Both the position numbers and the translations under genes were made by a program. This document shows positions 43,187 through 51,655 of a stretch of DNA of 64,000 nucleotides, piece by piece. Each line of letters opens with the position of its first letter. Positions within the stretch are counted from its first letter, which is position 1. The notes under the pieces are model-generated. The model did not search any database. It saw only the letters and a program-made list of their open reading frames with translations, and had not been told where the DNA came from. The DNA comes from Cyanobacteria bacterium TGS_CYA1 (lineage in GTDB: Bacteria > Cyanobacteriota > Vampirovibrionia > Obscuribacterales > Obscuribacteraceae). The stretch covers positions 58,210 to 122,209 of the forward strand of contig JAHCIQ010000010.1 in NCBI GenBank assembly GCA_026129135.1, written 5' to 3'.

Positions 43187-44986
43187 TTGAAATTTCAAGC
43201 TATCGCATTATCCGTTGCCATCGCATTAGGCGTGCAACTTCAAGCGTCAGCAGAGAATAAGAAATTTACCCAATTGAGCCAGAACTTTATGTACGAGTCT
43301 CTTGCTCGCAGTCCGAACCTGGCTTCTTGCGCGGGTTATCACAAACATATTGAGCGGAATTCGCGAATCATTATCGAGCTAGATGGTGAGCTGGACGATT
43401 TTAGTTCAGAGCGAATGTCGGATCAAATAAGATTTTATAGCGACTGGCGCGAAAAGTTTAAGCGCGAAATCGATCTCAAAACTCTGGACAAAGAAGAGCT
43501 GGCAGACTGGAAACTGATTGATAATCAAATCAGTCAGAATCTGCTTGAATACGGCAGTATCAAAACATACTCTCGCGACCCTGGCACTGTGAGCCTAACT
43601 ATTGCAGGCGCTATAATTCAACCATTGCGCGCGCCCGATTTTTCGATGGACCAGAAGCAGCGCAACGTAATCTCGCGCCTCAATCAAGTTCCGCGTGCTA
43701 TCGAACAAGCAAAGAAGTCTATACAATCTTCATCTCCTTTTCTTATCGATAATGCAATTGGTCAAAATGAAAATGTTCTGGGCATACTCGAACATACGTT
43801 GCCTCGTTATTTTCATCCGGGAGCGCCTAATTTCGCTGAGTTCGACAAAGCAGCAAAGGCTGCTGCTCAGGAAGTTCAGGGCTATAGTGCCTGGCTGAAA
43901 TCGCTCAAAGCATCAATTCCTTCGTCTCAAGCCGACGACGGCTGGCGGCTTGGTAAAGACCTCTACGACAAAAAATTCGCTTTGTTTTTTCAAAGCAATC
44001 TAACTCCCGAACAAGTTCTTGCAGAGTCAGAATTGCACATGAAAAAAGTGCGCGAACAAATGCTCGTTCTGGCTGAGCCAATGTATCAGAAAATGTTTTC
44101 TGCGCCCCTGCAAAAGCCTGACGAGAGTGAAGAAGACAGACAAAATAGAATTATTGGAGCAGTGCTGGAGCGTATCTCGACCGAGCATCCAGAGCGCAAT
44201 CAGGTATTGCAGGCAATTAAAAACGATCTCGATGACGCCAGAAAATTCGTGGCGAAAACAAAACTCGTTGGCTTGAACAAGCACATGAATCTGCGTGTGG
44301 TGCCAGCGAGCGATTTTTATAACTGGCATACTTTTGCAGGTTTAAATAGCGCTCCACCACTCGAACCGCATGTTGCCGCCGACTTTTGGGTAATGCCAAT
44401 ATCCGAGCAAATGCCAGCCGACAAGGCCGAATCGCTCCTGCGCGAGTATAACGATTACACACTAAAATGGCTCGTCATTCACGAGGCGTTGCCGGGGCAT
44501 TACATCCAGTCTGAGCGATTGAACGCGATGCAGCCTCCGCACAGACGCTTGCTGCGAGCGACATTCAGGAACGAGGCATACGTTGAGGGATGGGCAGAGT
44601 ACATCGCGCAGGCGATGATGGACGCCGGATATATGCAAAACGAGCCCAAATACACTTTGAGCATGCACAAAATTCGGTTGCGATTAATTACTAATACGAT
44701 TCTCGATATCAAAATGCATACGACTAAAATGACAGACCAAGAGGCTTTAGACCTCTTAATGAAAGGTGCGTTTCAGAATGCTGCTGAAGCACAGAATAAA
44801 TTGAAGCGCGTTAAACTCAGCTCGTGTCATTTGCCATCGTATTATGTGGGTATGCGCGAGTGGCAACGATTGCGTCAGGTGCAAGAAAAACTCAAAGGCA
44901 AGGACTTCGACGCGATGCAGTTTCACAATAAAGCACTTGATGAAGGTCCGCTTCCTGTGGTGATGTTGGAAGGATTGTTGAACTAA
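43187..44986 (+). CDS. secreted DUF885 family protein, copy 2
   Basis: 599 residues from a TTG at 43187. A signal peptide (IALSVAIALGVQLQASA) is followed by the same architecture as copy 1, including HEALPGHYIQ near His432 and YVEGWAEYIAQAMM. The sequences align along their full length (opening KKFADLSDQFMKESLSRSP against KKFTQLSQNFMYESLARSP) with clear divergence, so the duplication is not recent. Both copies keep the motif residues, suggesting both are functional. Confidence 0.87.
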   Translation: MKFQAIALSVAIALGVQLQASAENKKFTQLSQNFMYESLARSPNLASCAGYHKHIERNSRIIIELDGELDDFSSERMSDQIRFYSDWREKFKREIDLKTLDKEELADWKLIDNQISQNLLEYGSIKTYSRDPGTVSLTIAGAIIQPLRAPDFSMDQKQRNVISRLNQVPRAIEQAKKSIQSSSPFLIDNAIGQNENVLGILEHTLPRYFHPGAPNFAEFDKAAKAAAQEVQGYSAWLKSLKASIPSSQADDGWRLGKDLYDKKFALFFQSNLTPEQVLAESELHMKKVREQMLVLAEPMYQKMFSAPLQKPDESEEDRQNRIIGAVLERISTEHPERNQVLQAIKNDLDDARKFVAKTKLVGLNKHMNLRVVPASDFYNWHTFAGLNSAPPLEPHVAADFWVMPISEQMPADKAESLLREYNDYTLKWLVIHEALPGHYIQSERLNAMQPPHRRLLRATFRNEAYVEGWAEYIAQAMMDAGYMQNEPKYTLSMHKIRLRLITNTILDIKMHTTKMTDQEALDLLMKGAFQNAAEAQNKLKRVKLSSCHLPSYYVGMREWQRLRQVQEKLKGKDFDAMQFHNKALDEGPLPVVMLEGLLN

Positions 44987-44987
44987 A

Positions 44988-46208
44988 CTATTTTGGAACA
45001 GCAAGAATGTCTTTTACATCTGCGGACCAAATTTCAATTTCTTCAAGGGTCGCAGGATAATCTTTCAATTCGTGATTTGCTTTTTGCCAGTCCGAAACTT
45101 CCTTGAGAATTTGAGGCATGTTAGAGGCAATATGCGGAACTGAAGTAGCTTCCTGAGCAGCTAGCATGACTTCGTAACGTGGATTAGGTCCGTTTAGTTG
45201 AATAAAAAATCCCTCAACACGCCCGGCTTCATCCCACAGAAATAAATTGCAAGCTCCGGCGCGTTTTCCAATTAGCACAATTTGTTGTTCGTTTATTACT
45301 ACCGGATCCATAAAAGTAGCATCGCTTATAGATGTTCGAACAATACGATTTTTCAATCGCAAAAGCTTTGCTTCTGACGAATCAAAGGATAGGTTCTTCG
45401 TGACCGGATATTCGTACAACAAGTCATCCTTCGGGAGCACCATCCAGGGTTGTCCTTCCTGTGGGAACTTTGAGTTGCCTATTACTACTTTATGCAAATG
45501 TAATTTTCCGGATTTTTCTTTTATTTTTACAGTGACTTCCCCGGGCAATTTTCCAATCAGCGCATAACTAGTCGTAGATAACAGCACCGGAAGCAAAATC
45601 GAATTGTCTGTAGAAATAACCGATTCAATTTCACAATCAGATTGATAAACTTTAGCTTGTGATTGTGGAAAAGTTATGCTGACTTCGGTTCTTAGTTTTG
45701 GATCAATCTCAGATTTAGAAAGAGTCGGAGTGAATCTATGTTTTTTACTGGTTTCTGAGCTCAGGTTGATCGTAAATTCAGACTGATTCAAACTCTGATA
45801 ATGTTTATTCAAATATGAGTATGCCGCTTCTAATGACTCTGGATCCGTTTCTTGGATATGACTAACCAGATCTGTGAAATCTGGATCGTTAGGGTATTTA
45901 AGAGCTTCTCTGGTGACGCTGAGATTGTAGGTCGATATTTTTCCTTCTGCATCGCATACTGAAAACGTTGTCAGTCCTGGAGCTTTTCCAATTAAGACAA
46001 TCAGATTATTTGCGCAGACAATAGGCTCGGCGATTGCGGGGTCTGATGTGAAAACTAGCTTGATTTTTGATTTGGTTAGAAAGACTCTCGATTGAGACAC
46101 GCTAAAGTCGATAGTTTTTTGCGGAACTATTTCCTTGGTCGCGGCAAAGGCGCTCGATATCGATCCAAGACAAATTGATAATGCAGTTAAGTGGCGCAAG
46201 AATGACAT
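44988..46208 (-). CDS. secreted protein with three tandem pilus-secretin N-terminal (pil_N) domains
   Basis: 406 residues with a signal peptide. About residues 30-100 match the T2SS/T3SS pilus secretin N-terminal pattern (RVFLTKSKIKLVFTSDPAIAEP, LIVLIGKAPGLTTFSVCDAEGK). The pattern recurs around 165-240 (YALIGKLPGEVTVKIKEKSG) and 275-345 (IVLIGKRAGACNLFLWDEAGR). Normally one such domain precedes a secretin barrel, as in CpaC/RcpA. Here there are three, no barrel, and a helical C-terminal tail. It could cap or organise a secretin or polymer; function unknown. Convergent with DUF885 copy 2. Confidence 0.72.
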   Translation of the reverse strand: MSFLRHLTALSICLGSISSAFAATKEIVPQKTIDFSVSQSRVFLTKSKIKLVFTSDPAIAEPIVCANNLIVLIGKAPGLTTFSVCDAEGKISTYNLSVTREALKYPNDPDFTDLVSHIQETDPESLEAAYSYLNKHYQSLNQSEFTINLSSETSKKHRFTPTLSKSEIDPKLRTEVSITFPQSQAKVYQSDCEIESVISTDNSILLPVLLSTTSYALIGKLPGEVTVKIKEKSGKLHLHKVVIGNSKFPQEGQPWMVLPKDDLLYEYPVTKNLSFDSSEAKLLRLKNRIVRTSISDATFMDPVVINEQQIVLIGKRAGACNLFLWDEAGRVEGFFIQLNGPNPRYEVMLAAQEATSVPHIASNMPQILKEVSDWQKANHELKDYPATLEEIEIWSADVKDILAVPK

Positions 46209-46233
46209 GTGGTCATTTTAACAGTTTTATTTT

Positions 46234-48120
46234 CTAAAATTGCTCAAAGTGTTGCGACGGCAGGTTGGGCAGGCACAGATTCGCTGAGTGCTCATATTCT
46301 TTGCTAGCTGCTGGAAAACCGTAATAGATATGATGTAGCCTGTGATCTTCTTGAATTTCTTTAAGAGAGTATTTCTTTCGGCACAAATCTTTTGCAAGCT
46401 TTGCATCCGCCCGTGCTCCTTGCATGTCGTGTTCGTTTCGACGATATTCTGAGCGTTCAAAGAAGAATATCGGATTCTGCGGATCGAGCTTTAGGGCTGT
46501 CTCAAGATCTTCCAAAGCGCCTCTGGTATCTATTTTTGCGCTTCGGATTTGACTGCGAGTCTCAAATAAGGACGAATTGCGAGGTTCTAATCTGATTGCG
46601 TCGTTTATATCAAGTAATGCCCCAAATTTATCACCAATTCCAAGTCGTGCAAGTGAACGCTTTTGATATCCTTCTGCGCTTTTGAGGTTTTTTTTGACTG
46701 CTTCATAATATCGCTTTTGATTTTTTTTGCTCACATTTTGCAGCTCGAAATCGAAAATTCCGCCAACCGGGACTCCAACCAATGCATGCCCCCAGGTGCT
46801 CTCGCTCGATTCTAGCCAGGCGCGTTGTGCTTCTTTTTCTCTGCCTGCATCGAAGAGCGTTTCAGCTTTTGCTAGTCTTGCATCTGAGCGGTTATCCATT
46901 GATGAGACTTTGTCAAAGTCAGCGATTGCTTTGTCGGTTTCTCCAAGTGCTCGATATATCAAGCCGCGCTTGTAGAGCATTTGAATCAAATAATAATCGT
47001 TGTACTCGTTTTTAAATTTTGCAATTGCAGAACTTAGATCATTCAATGCGCCTGAATTGTCGCCCATTTTATATTTTAAATTTCCGCGTTGGAAGTAAGC
47101 GTTGTAAGCGGACGGTTCTTTGCCGATTACAGAATTCCAGCCTAATAGAGCTTCTTTGAAGTTGCCAGCACTTTCATTGAAATATGCTTTGTTCGCAATA
47201 GCATGAAGATAGCACGAATTTAATTTCGCTGCTTGTTCGAGATCTTTGATACTTTCTTTGGGGTCATTTCTTAGACCGGCTAGTTCACACCATGCTCGAA
47301 CATTGTCTGGTTCAAGTTTTATTGCCGTTTTAAGGTCGGCAATTTTTACATCTGGTATCTGTAAACCAGTTATTGTCGCACGAAAAACATATGACCGAGA
47401 GTAGTCTGGTCTCAATTTTATGGCGTTAGTCAAAATCTTGCTTGAGCCTTTCAAATAGCCGTATCGTACACATGCTGGCCAGAACTCAGGGTTCGAGTTT
47501 ATGAGAGTTGAAAGCCGGGTCTCATCACGGTCGTTATGAGGAGAATTTTTTATCTTTATGGATTTTTTTAGCAAGTCTAAACTTTGACGATTTTTCTTTG
47601 CGATGGCAGAATCGGCAATGTTAATCCCATCGAGGAAGACGTCCAATTTGTCTTGGTCGCAGCCTGAATCTAAAGTTGCATTAGCAATAACGAATCTATC
47701 GGCTTTCTTTGCGACTTTGACGTTGATATTGACTCTGTAGAACGGAATATCAACTTTGGAAAAATCCAAAAGCAATCCAGATACTCTTACGAAGTCCCCG
47801 TCTTTGTTGCCAAAGGCGTAGTTCTCACCAGAGGATAGAAAGCCAATATTCGTTTTTTTCTTTGAGAAGTAATCAAATTGTTGTTGGCTAAAGGCCATGG
47901 AGAATATCTTATCTTCGTTTTGGGTAGACCACCTTTTCACAAAGGCGCTTTCGGTCTCAACTGGAGTGAAATATTGAATTAAGTCGCTTACCAAAATACT
48001 AGCGTCGTCGCGAACATCCGAATTTAGCATTGCCATGCTAAATACCAGTGCGCCTCCTGCAGCCAAACAACTGACCTTTCTAGGAAGTCTTAGGGAATTA
48101 AGAATTAAGCCTTTGCTCAT
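46234..48120 (-). CDS. exported TPR-rich protein (628 aa)
   Basis: The N-terminal hydrophobic segment (VSCLAAGGALVFSMAML) is followed by a non-TPR region of about 180 residues. Many TPR units follow (SYVFRATITGLQIPDV, AYNAYFQRGNLKYKMGDNSGAL, QMLYKRGLIYRALGETDKAI, NSSLFETRSQIRSAKIDTRGAL, PIFFFERSEYRRNEHDMQGA), characteristic of Sel1/TPR scaffolds. The start is ATG 48120. It is 25 bases upstream of the triple pil_N gene on the same strand, so likely co-transcribed, and may be its scaffold partner. Confidence 0.78.
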   Translation of the reverse strand: MSKGLILNSLRLPRKVSCLAAGGALVFSMAMLNSDVRDDASILVSDLIQYFTPVETESAFVKRWSTQNEDKIFSMAFSQQQFDYFSKKKTNIGFLSSGENYAFGNKDGDFVRVSGLLLDFSKVDIPFYRVNINVKVAKKADRFVIANATLDSGCDQDKLDVFLDGINIADSAIAKKNRQSLDLLKKSIKIKNSPHNDRDETRLSTLINSNPEFWPACVRYGYLKGSSKILTNAIKLRPDYSRSYVFRATITGLQIPDVKIADLKTAIKLEPDNVRAWCELAGLRNDPKESIKDLEQAAKLNSCYLHAIANKAYFNESAGNFKEALLGWNSVIGKEPSAYNAYFQRGNLKYKMGDNSGALNDLSSAIAKFKNEYNDYYLIQMLYKRGLIYRALGETDKAIADFDKVSSMDNRSDARLAKAETLFDAGREKEAQRAWLESSESTWGHALVGVPVGGIFDFELQNVSKKNQKRYYEAVKKNLKSAEGYQKRSLARLGIGDKFGALLDINDAIRLEPRNSSLFETRSQIRSAKIDTRGALEDLETALKLDPQNPIFFFERSEYRRNEHDMQGARADAKLAKDLCRKKYSLKEIQEDHRLHHIYYGFPAASKEYEHSANLCLPNLPSQHFEQF

Positions 48121-48204
48121 GCCCAGAGAATAAGTCTTTTAAGTATTTTAATCACTGGTATTTTTACGAAAGACAATCTCTAAATATTTGAGTAAATTGA
48201 TTAT

Positions 48205-49242
48205 ATGATAATACTTGATCTACTCAAACTTTTTTGCCTTACGACTTACTTAGCGTTTGCTGTCTCAATTGCATGTTGCTTTTTCTCGTCGAGCCTTGTT
48301 TACACCGAGCCACAAATGTACATAGTTAAGTCATTCGCCTATCTGCCGTTCGTATTACTAATCTTGGAAATTACCGACCAGAACTCATGGACCGGCAAGG
48401 GTTTGAAATGGTTGCGAAGCAAACTTCCCATACTAAACAAACTTCGAAGCGAGCGAAAAAATATTTTTTTACCTTCTCTTCATGCAAGATTGAATGTTCT
48501 TGTTTTGAGTCTGGGGGCTGTATTGTCGGGGGCGTTTCTTGTAGTTTGTACTTTAGATTCCTTGCCCAAATGGCTAATGAAAGCGGGGTATTTAGAAGCT
48601 GCTGAGCGTACTTATCTGTGTCTCAAACCAAAAGGTCACACGGCAATAATTAGGGACTGTTACAGAACCAATGCCGATTACGACAAGATGTGGCGTCCAG
48701 TAAATCAATTTAGAAAAGAAGTTGACCAATCTAAAGTGGATGGCTGGTTTGCTCGACAAGAAAAAGTCACCAGAGTGATAGAAAAAGTTTATGGTGCTAA
48801 TAGTGCTGAAATGATTGAGTGGAAGCATCTGCTGGGAGGCGATGCGGACCATTTTCAGCGTTATGCGCTTGCAGCAAAGATGTATGAGGATAGCTTGAAT
48901 ATCGCGAAACGTTTGCGTATGCAGCAAACTGAACTTGATGATTTTAGTTGGATGACACTTTACGAGGCTTTAGAAGTTCGTCGCACTGATGACTCTGTTT
49001 TTGAAAAACGTGCCAAAGAACATCTGAAAGAGGGAGTTAGTCGCTGCAATAATAGTGCGGCACCAGTAAGAGTCGAATTTGCAGCCATGAATTTTGCAGG
49101 CGCTTCAGAGATGATTGAAGACAATGATCTTTGGAAACAGTTTAACGCGATGCGTGTAGATCGAACTCAAAGCTCGGTTTGCGAGTGGCCTGGTATGGAA
49201 GTTATTCGTATTACTGAGAAGTACAAAATTAAAACATATTGA
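48205..49242 (+). CDS. membrane protein with helical repeat domain (345 aa)
   Basis: Three membrane segments in the first 130 residues are followed by a cytoplasmic or periplasmic helical domain beginning YLEAAERTYLCL. The third helix and this sequence resemble the corresponding part of the 384-aa protein at 34221. The rest has TPR-like helices (HFQRYALAAKMYEDSLNIAKRL). No enzyme motif. It is divergent from the 628-aa TPR gene and convergent with the frameshifted TPR gene. Confidence 0.6.
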   Translation: MIILDLLKLFCLTTYLAFAVSIACCFFSSSLVYTEPQMYIVKSFAYLPFVLLILEITDQNSWTGKGLKWLRSKLPILNKLRSERKNIFLPSLHARLNVLVLSLGAVLSGAFLVVCTLDSLPKWLMKAGYLEAAERTYLCLKPKGHTAIIRDCYRTNADYDKMWRPVNQFRKEVDQSKVDGWFARQEKVTRVIEKVYGANSAEMIEWKHLLGGDADHFQRYALAAKMYEDSLNIAKRLRMQQTELDDFSWMTLYEALEVRRTDDSVFEKRAKEHLKEGVSRCNNSAAPVRVEFAAMNFAGASEMIEDNDLWKQFNAMRVDRTQSSVCEWPGMEVIRITEKYKIKTY

Positions 49243-49243
49243 A

Positions 49244-50265
49244 TTAGCAACAAGTTGAAAATTCATCTGGAAATTCTCCACTCATGATTTGAGTTGTCCA
49301 TTTTTCCATATTAGTCTCGTGTGCTCGATACCAAAATTTGGAGCACAACTTTAGATATTCGAGAACGATTTCTTTTTCGTCTAAGTTGAATAGTTCTTTT
49401 GCAAGAACAAAATTTGGCCCAAACGAGTTGAGTACTGGAGAACCGGTTACATCAGCTGATTTGAGTAAATACTCTTTAGCAGAGGAAGTGTTCTTATTTT
49501 GTATTTCTAAAAGCCCCAATGCTGTAAACGCTCTATTAATATATTGACTCTTGTCTGCCTCATCCCTGGCTTCTTTCGCACAAACTAGAAGTTTATTTGC
49601 ATATTTTTTTGCAAGTGCATATTCTCCAGCTTCAAATGCATATAAGGGTAAGTCTTCTAAATAACTTAGCCCGCCAGGACTTCCTCTTTGTAGTTTGTAA
49701 GATTCTTCAAGTTCTGTCAGGGCTCTTGCTGCGTCCTTTAGCTCACCCGATCTGTGTAATCGAGCCAACTTATCGCTCCATTCTGGGTCTTTGGGACGTA
49801 GTGCCTTTCCTCTCTTTAGCAGCTCTTCCGCCAGGGATTCATCTGAAAAGAAAAAATAACTAGCTGCGTTTTTCAATATGTAAGGGTCTTTAGGGTGCTT
49901 TTTCAGATGTTCTGACCACAACTGTTCTCCAATCTTATAAGCATCAGGGCTCAAAATGTCGTTGATACTGCACACCGATTTTACAAGCTCCGAGCGCGGT
50001 TCGTGTTCAATTATCCAGAGCTGGTGTTCCAGACATTTTTTTTGTTGTCTTCGTTTAAGTTCGATTGCAGATAGCCAATGACGAGTGTACGTGCTCTTAA
50101 GTCTTTTGGATTCGTTTTGAGGGAGTCTTCAAAACGAATTACTTCTTCTTGCGTAAGTTTCGCTCCGGCCAGAGGCCACATATGAAGCTGAAATTTAGCC
50201 CTCGCTTTTTCCAGCTTTTGCTCCTGTGAATTTTGGATTAGTTCGAAAAGACGACGAAGAAACAA
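49244..50265 (-). pseudogene. TPR-like gene interrupted by a frameshift in an A8 run
   Basis: Two frames form one gene: 84 residues from TTG 50265 (AAGGA at six bases) and 243 residues ending at 49244. At a run of eight A (plus-strand T at 50036-50043) adding one A joins them, restoring the continuous segment LEHQLWIIEHEPRSELVKSV and a product of about 340 residues. The downstream part has TPR-like units (YILKNAASYFFFSDESLAEELL). The sequence on both sides is well conserved in pattern, so the break is recent, a sequencing artefact, or corrected by slippage. Confidence 0.75.
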
Positions 50266-50297
50266 TTTTGGTCCTTAGTTTTTGAGTGTTCGCGTGA

Positions 50298-50714
50298 TTA
50301 TATTATCGTCGTTACTTTGCCTAGAAAAGAGAAAATAGTCGTTCTCATATTGAGCAAAATAATAGGAATTAACAGATAAATCGCGGAGAATTTGAACAGT
50401 AAGGGAAGTACACATAAACAGCCGCAATACAAATCTTCACTGGGAGCCGGCTGCCCAGCCGGTAAGAACGTCCACATCGGTTTTTCTTCGCGTTTTCCGG
50501 TGCTAACGAGTCTTATTTCAGCTTGAGATAACAAAGTAGGAACACTGTATTTTCGAGTTTGCAACGAACTGAATTTTTCGAATGAAACGTATGTGCATTT
50601 TGGAGGCAGCTCGCACATCACAGCTTCCCAGAGGAAAAGTGATACTATCAACAAAGCCGCGCATAACGCGACTTTTTCAAAGTTTTCAAAAATAAAGCTA
50701 ATAGCGCCTTTCAA
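50298..50714 (-). CDS. small membrane protein of unknown function (about 138 aa)
   Basis: The frame opens at TTG 50762, but TTG 50714 has GAGGT at the right spacing and is preferred. Hydrophobic segments lie near the N-terminus (VALCAALLIVSLFLWEAV) and near the C-terminus (FSAIYLLIPIILL), with an extracytoplasmic loop between them. Not recognised. It lies upstream of the frameshifted TPR gene, 32 bases from its start, and may be in the same transcript. Confidence 0.5.
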   Translation of the reverse strand: MKGAISFIFENFEKVALCAALLIVSLFLWEAVMCELPPKCTYVSFEKFSSLQTRKYSVPTLLSQAEIRLVSTGKREEKPMWTFLPAGQPAPSEDLYCGCLCVLPLLFKFSAIYLLIPIILLNMRTTIFSFLGKVTTII

Positions 50715-50957
50715 CTGACATACCTCTATGACGATTTTAAGTGTGCGCGAAGCACTGGTCAATGTTCGAAATACGAACTGACAAGGCCTGATTGAACTTT
50801 TTGGTAAGGGTGAGTGAGCGTCTAGAACACAAAATTGACATTGAATGTTGTCAGCCCACCTAATTTCAGCAAACCCGTAGGCTCGGGCTTAAAATCTGAT
50901 GGCATCTGGTTCTTTGCTCAGGTGCCCACGTTTGAATGTCAAATTCGATCGTCAAGG

Positions 50958-51233
50958 TTATCCAAGTTTCTTCCGGTACCGGCGTGCTGCTTCAATTGCC
51001 TTCTTGTTAGGCGCCGGTTCGTTTATGAACGCTTCGGCAAGCGCCATGCTGTCTTCAAGGCAAAGCCTTAAGACCATCTGTTGCTCGATTACCTGTGATG
51101 CCTGGCTAAGAGCTGCTGCAACGACGAAATCAGATACCGTGCGACCTTGCAGCTCGGCAGCCTTTTCTACCTGCGATTTTGCGGCTGGTGGCAAACGCAA
51201 ATCTAGACGCTCTTTTTTTAACTCGGCAGACAT
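50958..51233 (-). CDS. DUF1778 (TacA-like) antitoxin, orphan
   Basis: 91 residues: an N-terminal ribbon-helix-helix (KKERLDLRLPPAAKSQVEKAAEL), the DUF1778 segment GRTVSDFVVAAALSQASQVI, and a C-terminal toxin-binding tail (AFINEPAPNKKAIEAARRYRKKLG). In TacAT systems a GNAT acetyltransferase toxin follows directly. Here the next 245 bases down to the preceding gene hold no GNAT-like frame; the only open frame, about 29 codons from a TTG just after the stop, does not resemble a GNAT. So the toxin appears lost. Confidence 0.85.
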   Translation of the reverse strand: MSAELKKERLDLRLPPAAKSQVEKAAELQGRTVSDFVVAAALSQASQVIEQQMVLRLCLEDSMALAEAFINEPAPNKKAIEAARRYRKKLG

Positions 51234-51655
51234 AATTCAGATCCTCTCCGTACATGGCGATAGCGTTTGTTGTTCCGATACTCTCACACCTCTCACAGAT
51301 TAGGCGAAGCAGGGCCTTTGTAGATAAATTTGTATAGCATTACGAAGAAAATAATAGATGCTTGAACATTCTATGCATGGTTTGGAGCATGAGCTATAGC
51401 GGCACAAGTTAGTTTCATTTGCAAAGTTGCAGCTTAGCCACCTTATGTTGGTATCGCCTTTGATGGCGCACAACTCGTTTATAGGCCGAAAGATCTTCTG
51501 ATTGTAATTCAACGACTGATACCATCGCAGCATTTTTCGAAAATTGCTCTGCTACAATTATTTGAATGAAGTCTTGGCCATCACGATATTTACTAGTATC
51601 AGGCACTTTCTTAGTAGTTTTGGCATATGAAGCGTAATGTTTCTCCTAACTGGCT
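51234..51655. other. gene-poor stretch with repeat copy A
   Basis: About 420 bases between the DUF1778 antitoxin and the DUF4143 ATPase. It holds repeat copy A (51373-51458) and a 63-codon minus-strand frame (51415-51606) that ends inside the repeat. I see no family in that frame and treat it as doubtful. Confidence 0.4.
51373..51458 (-). repeat. imperfect repeat, copy A, left of the DUF4143 ATPase
   Basis: Copy A and copy B (53443-53613) share the head ATGCATGGTTTGG and, farther on, a core of about 69 bases containing TTAGTTTCATTT, CAAAGTTGC and TGTTGGTATCGC. The core matches at roughly four positions in five. Copy B has about 85 extra bases between head and core, which copy A lacks. Both have the same orientation. 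Confidence 0.55.

Noticed and set aside
50762..50957. Possible GNAT toxin remnant after the DUF1778 antitoxin
   Set aside because: The only open frame is 29 codons long (TIEFDIQTWAPEQRT) and shows no acetyltransferase pattern.
51300..51606. Two overlapping minus-strand frames of 63 and 77 codons
   Set aside because: Both run through repeat copy A, are in different frames, and the matching part of copy B has stops; more likely a non-coding repeat.
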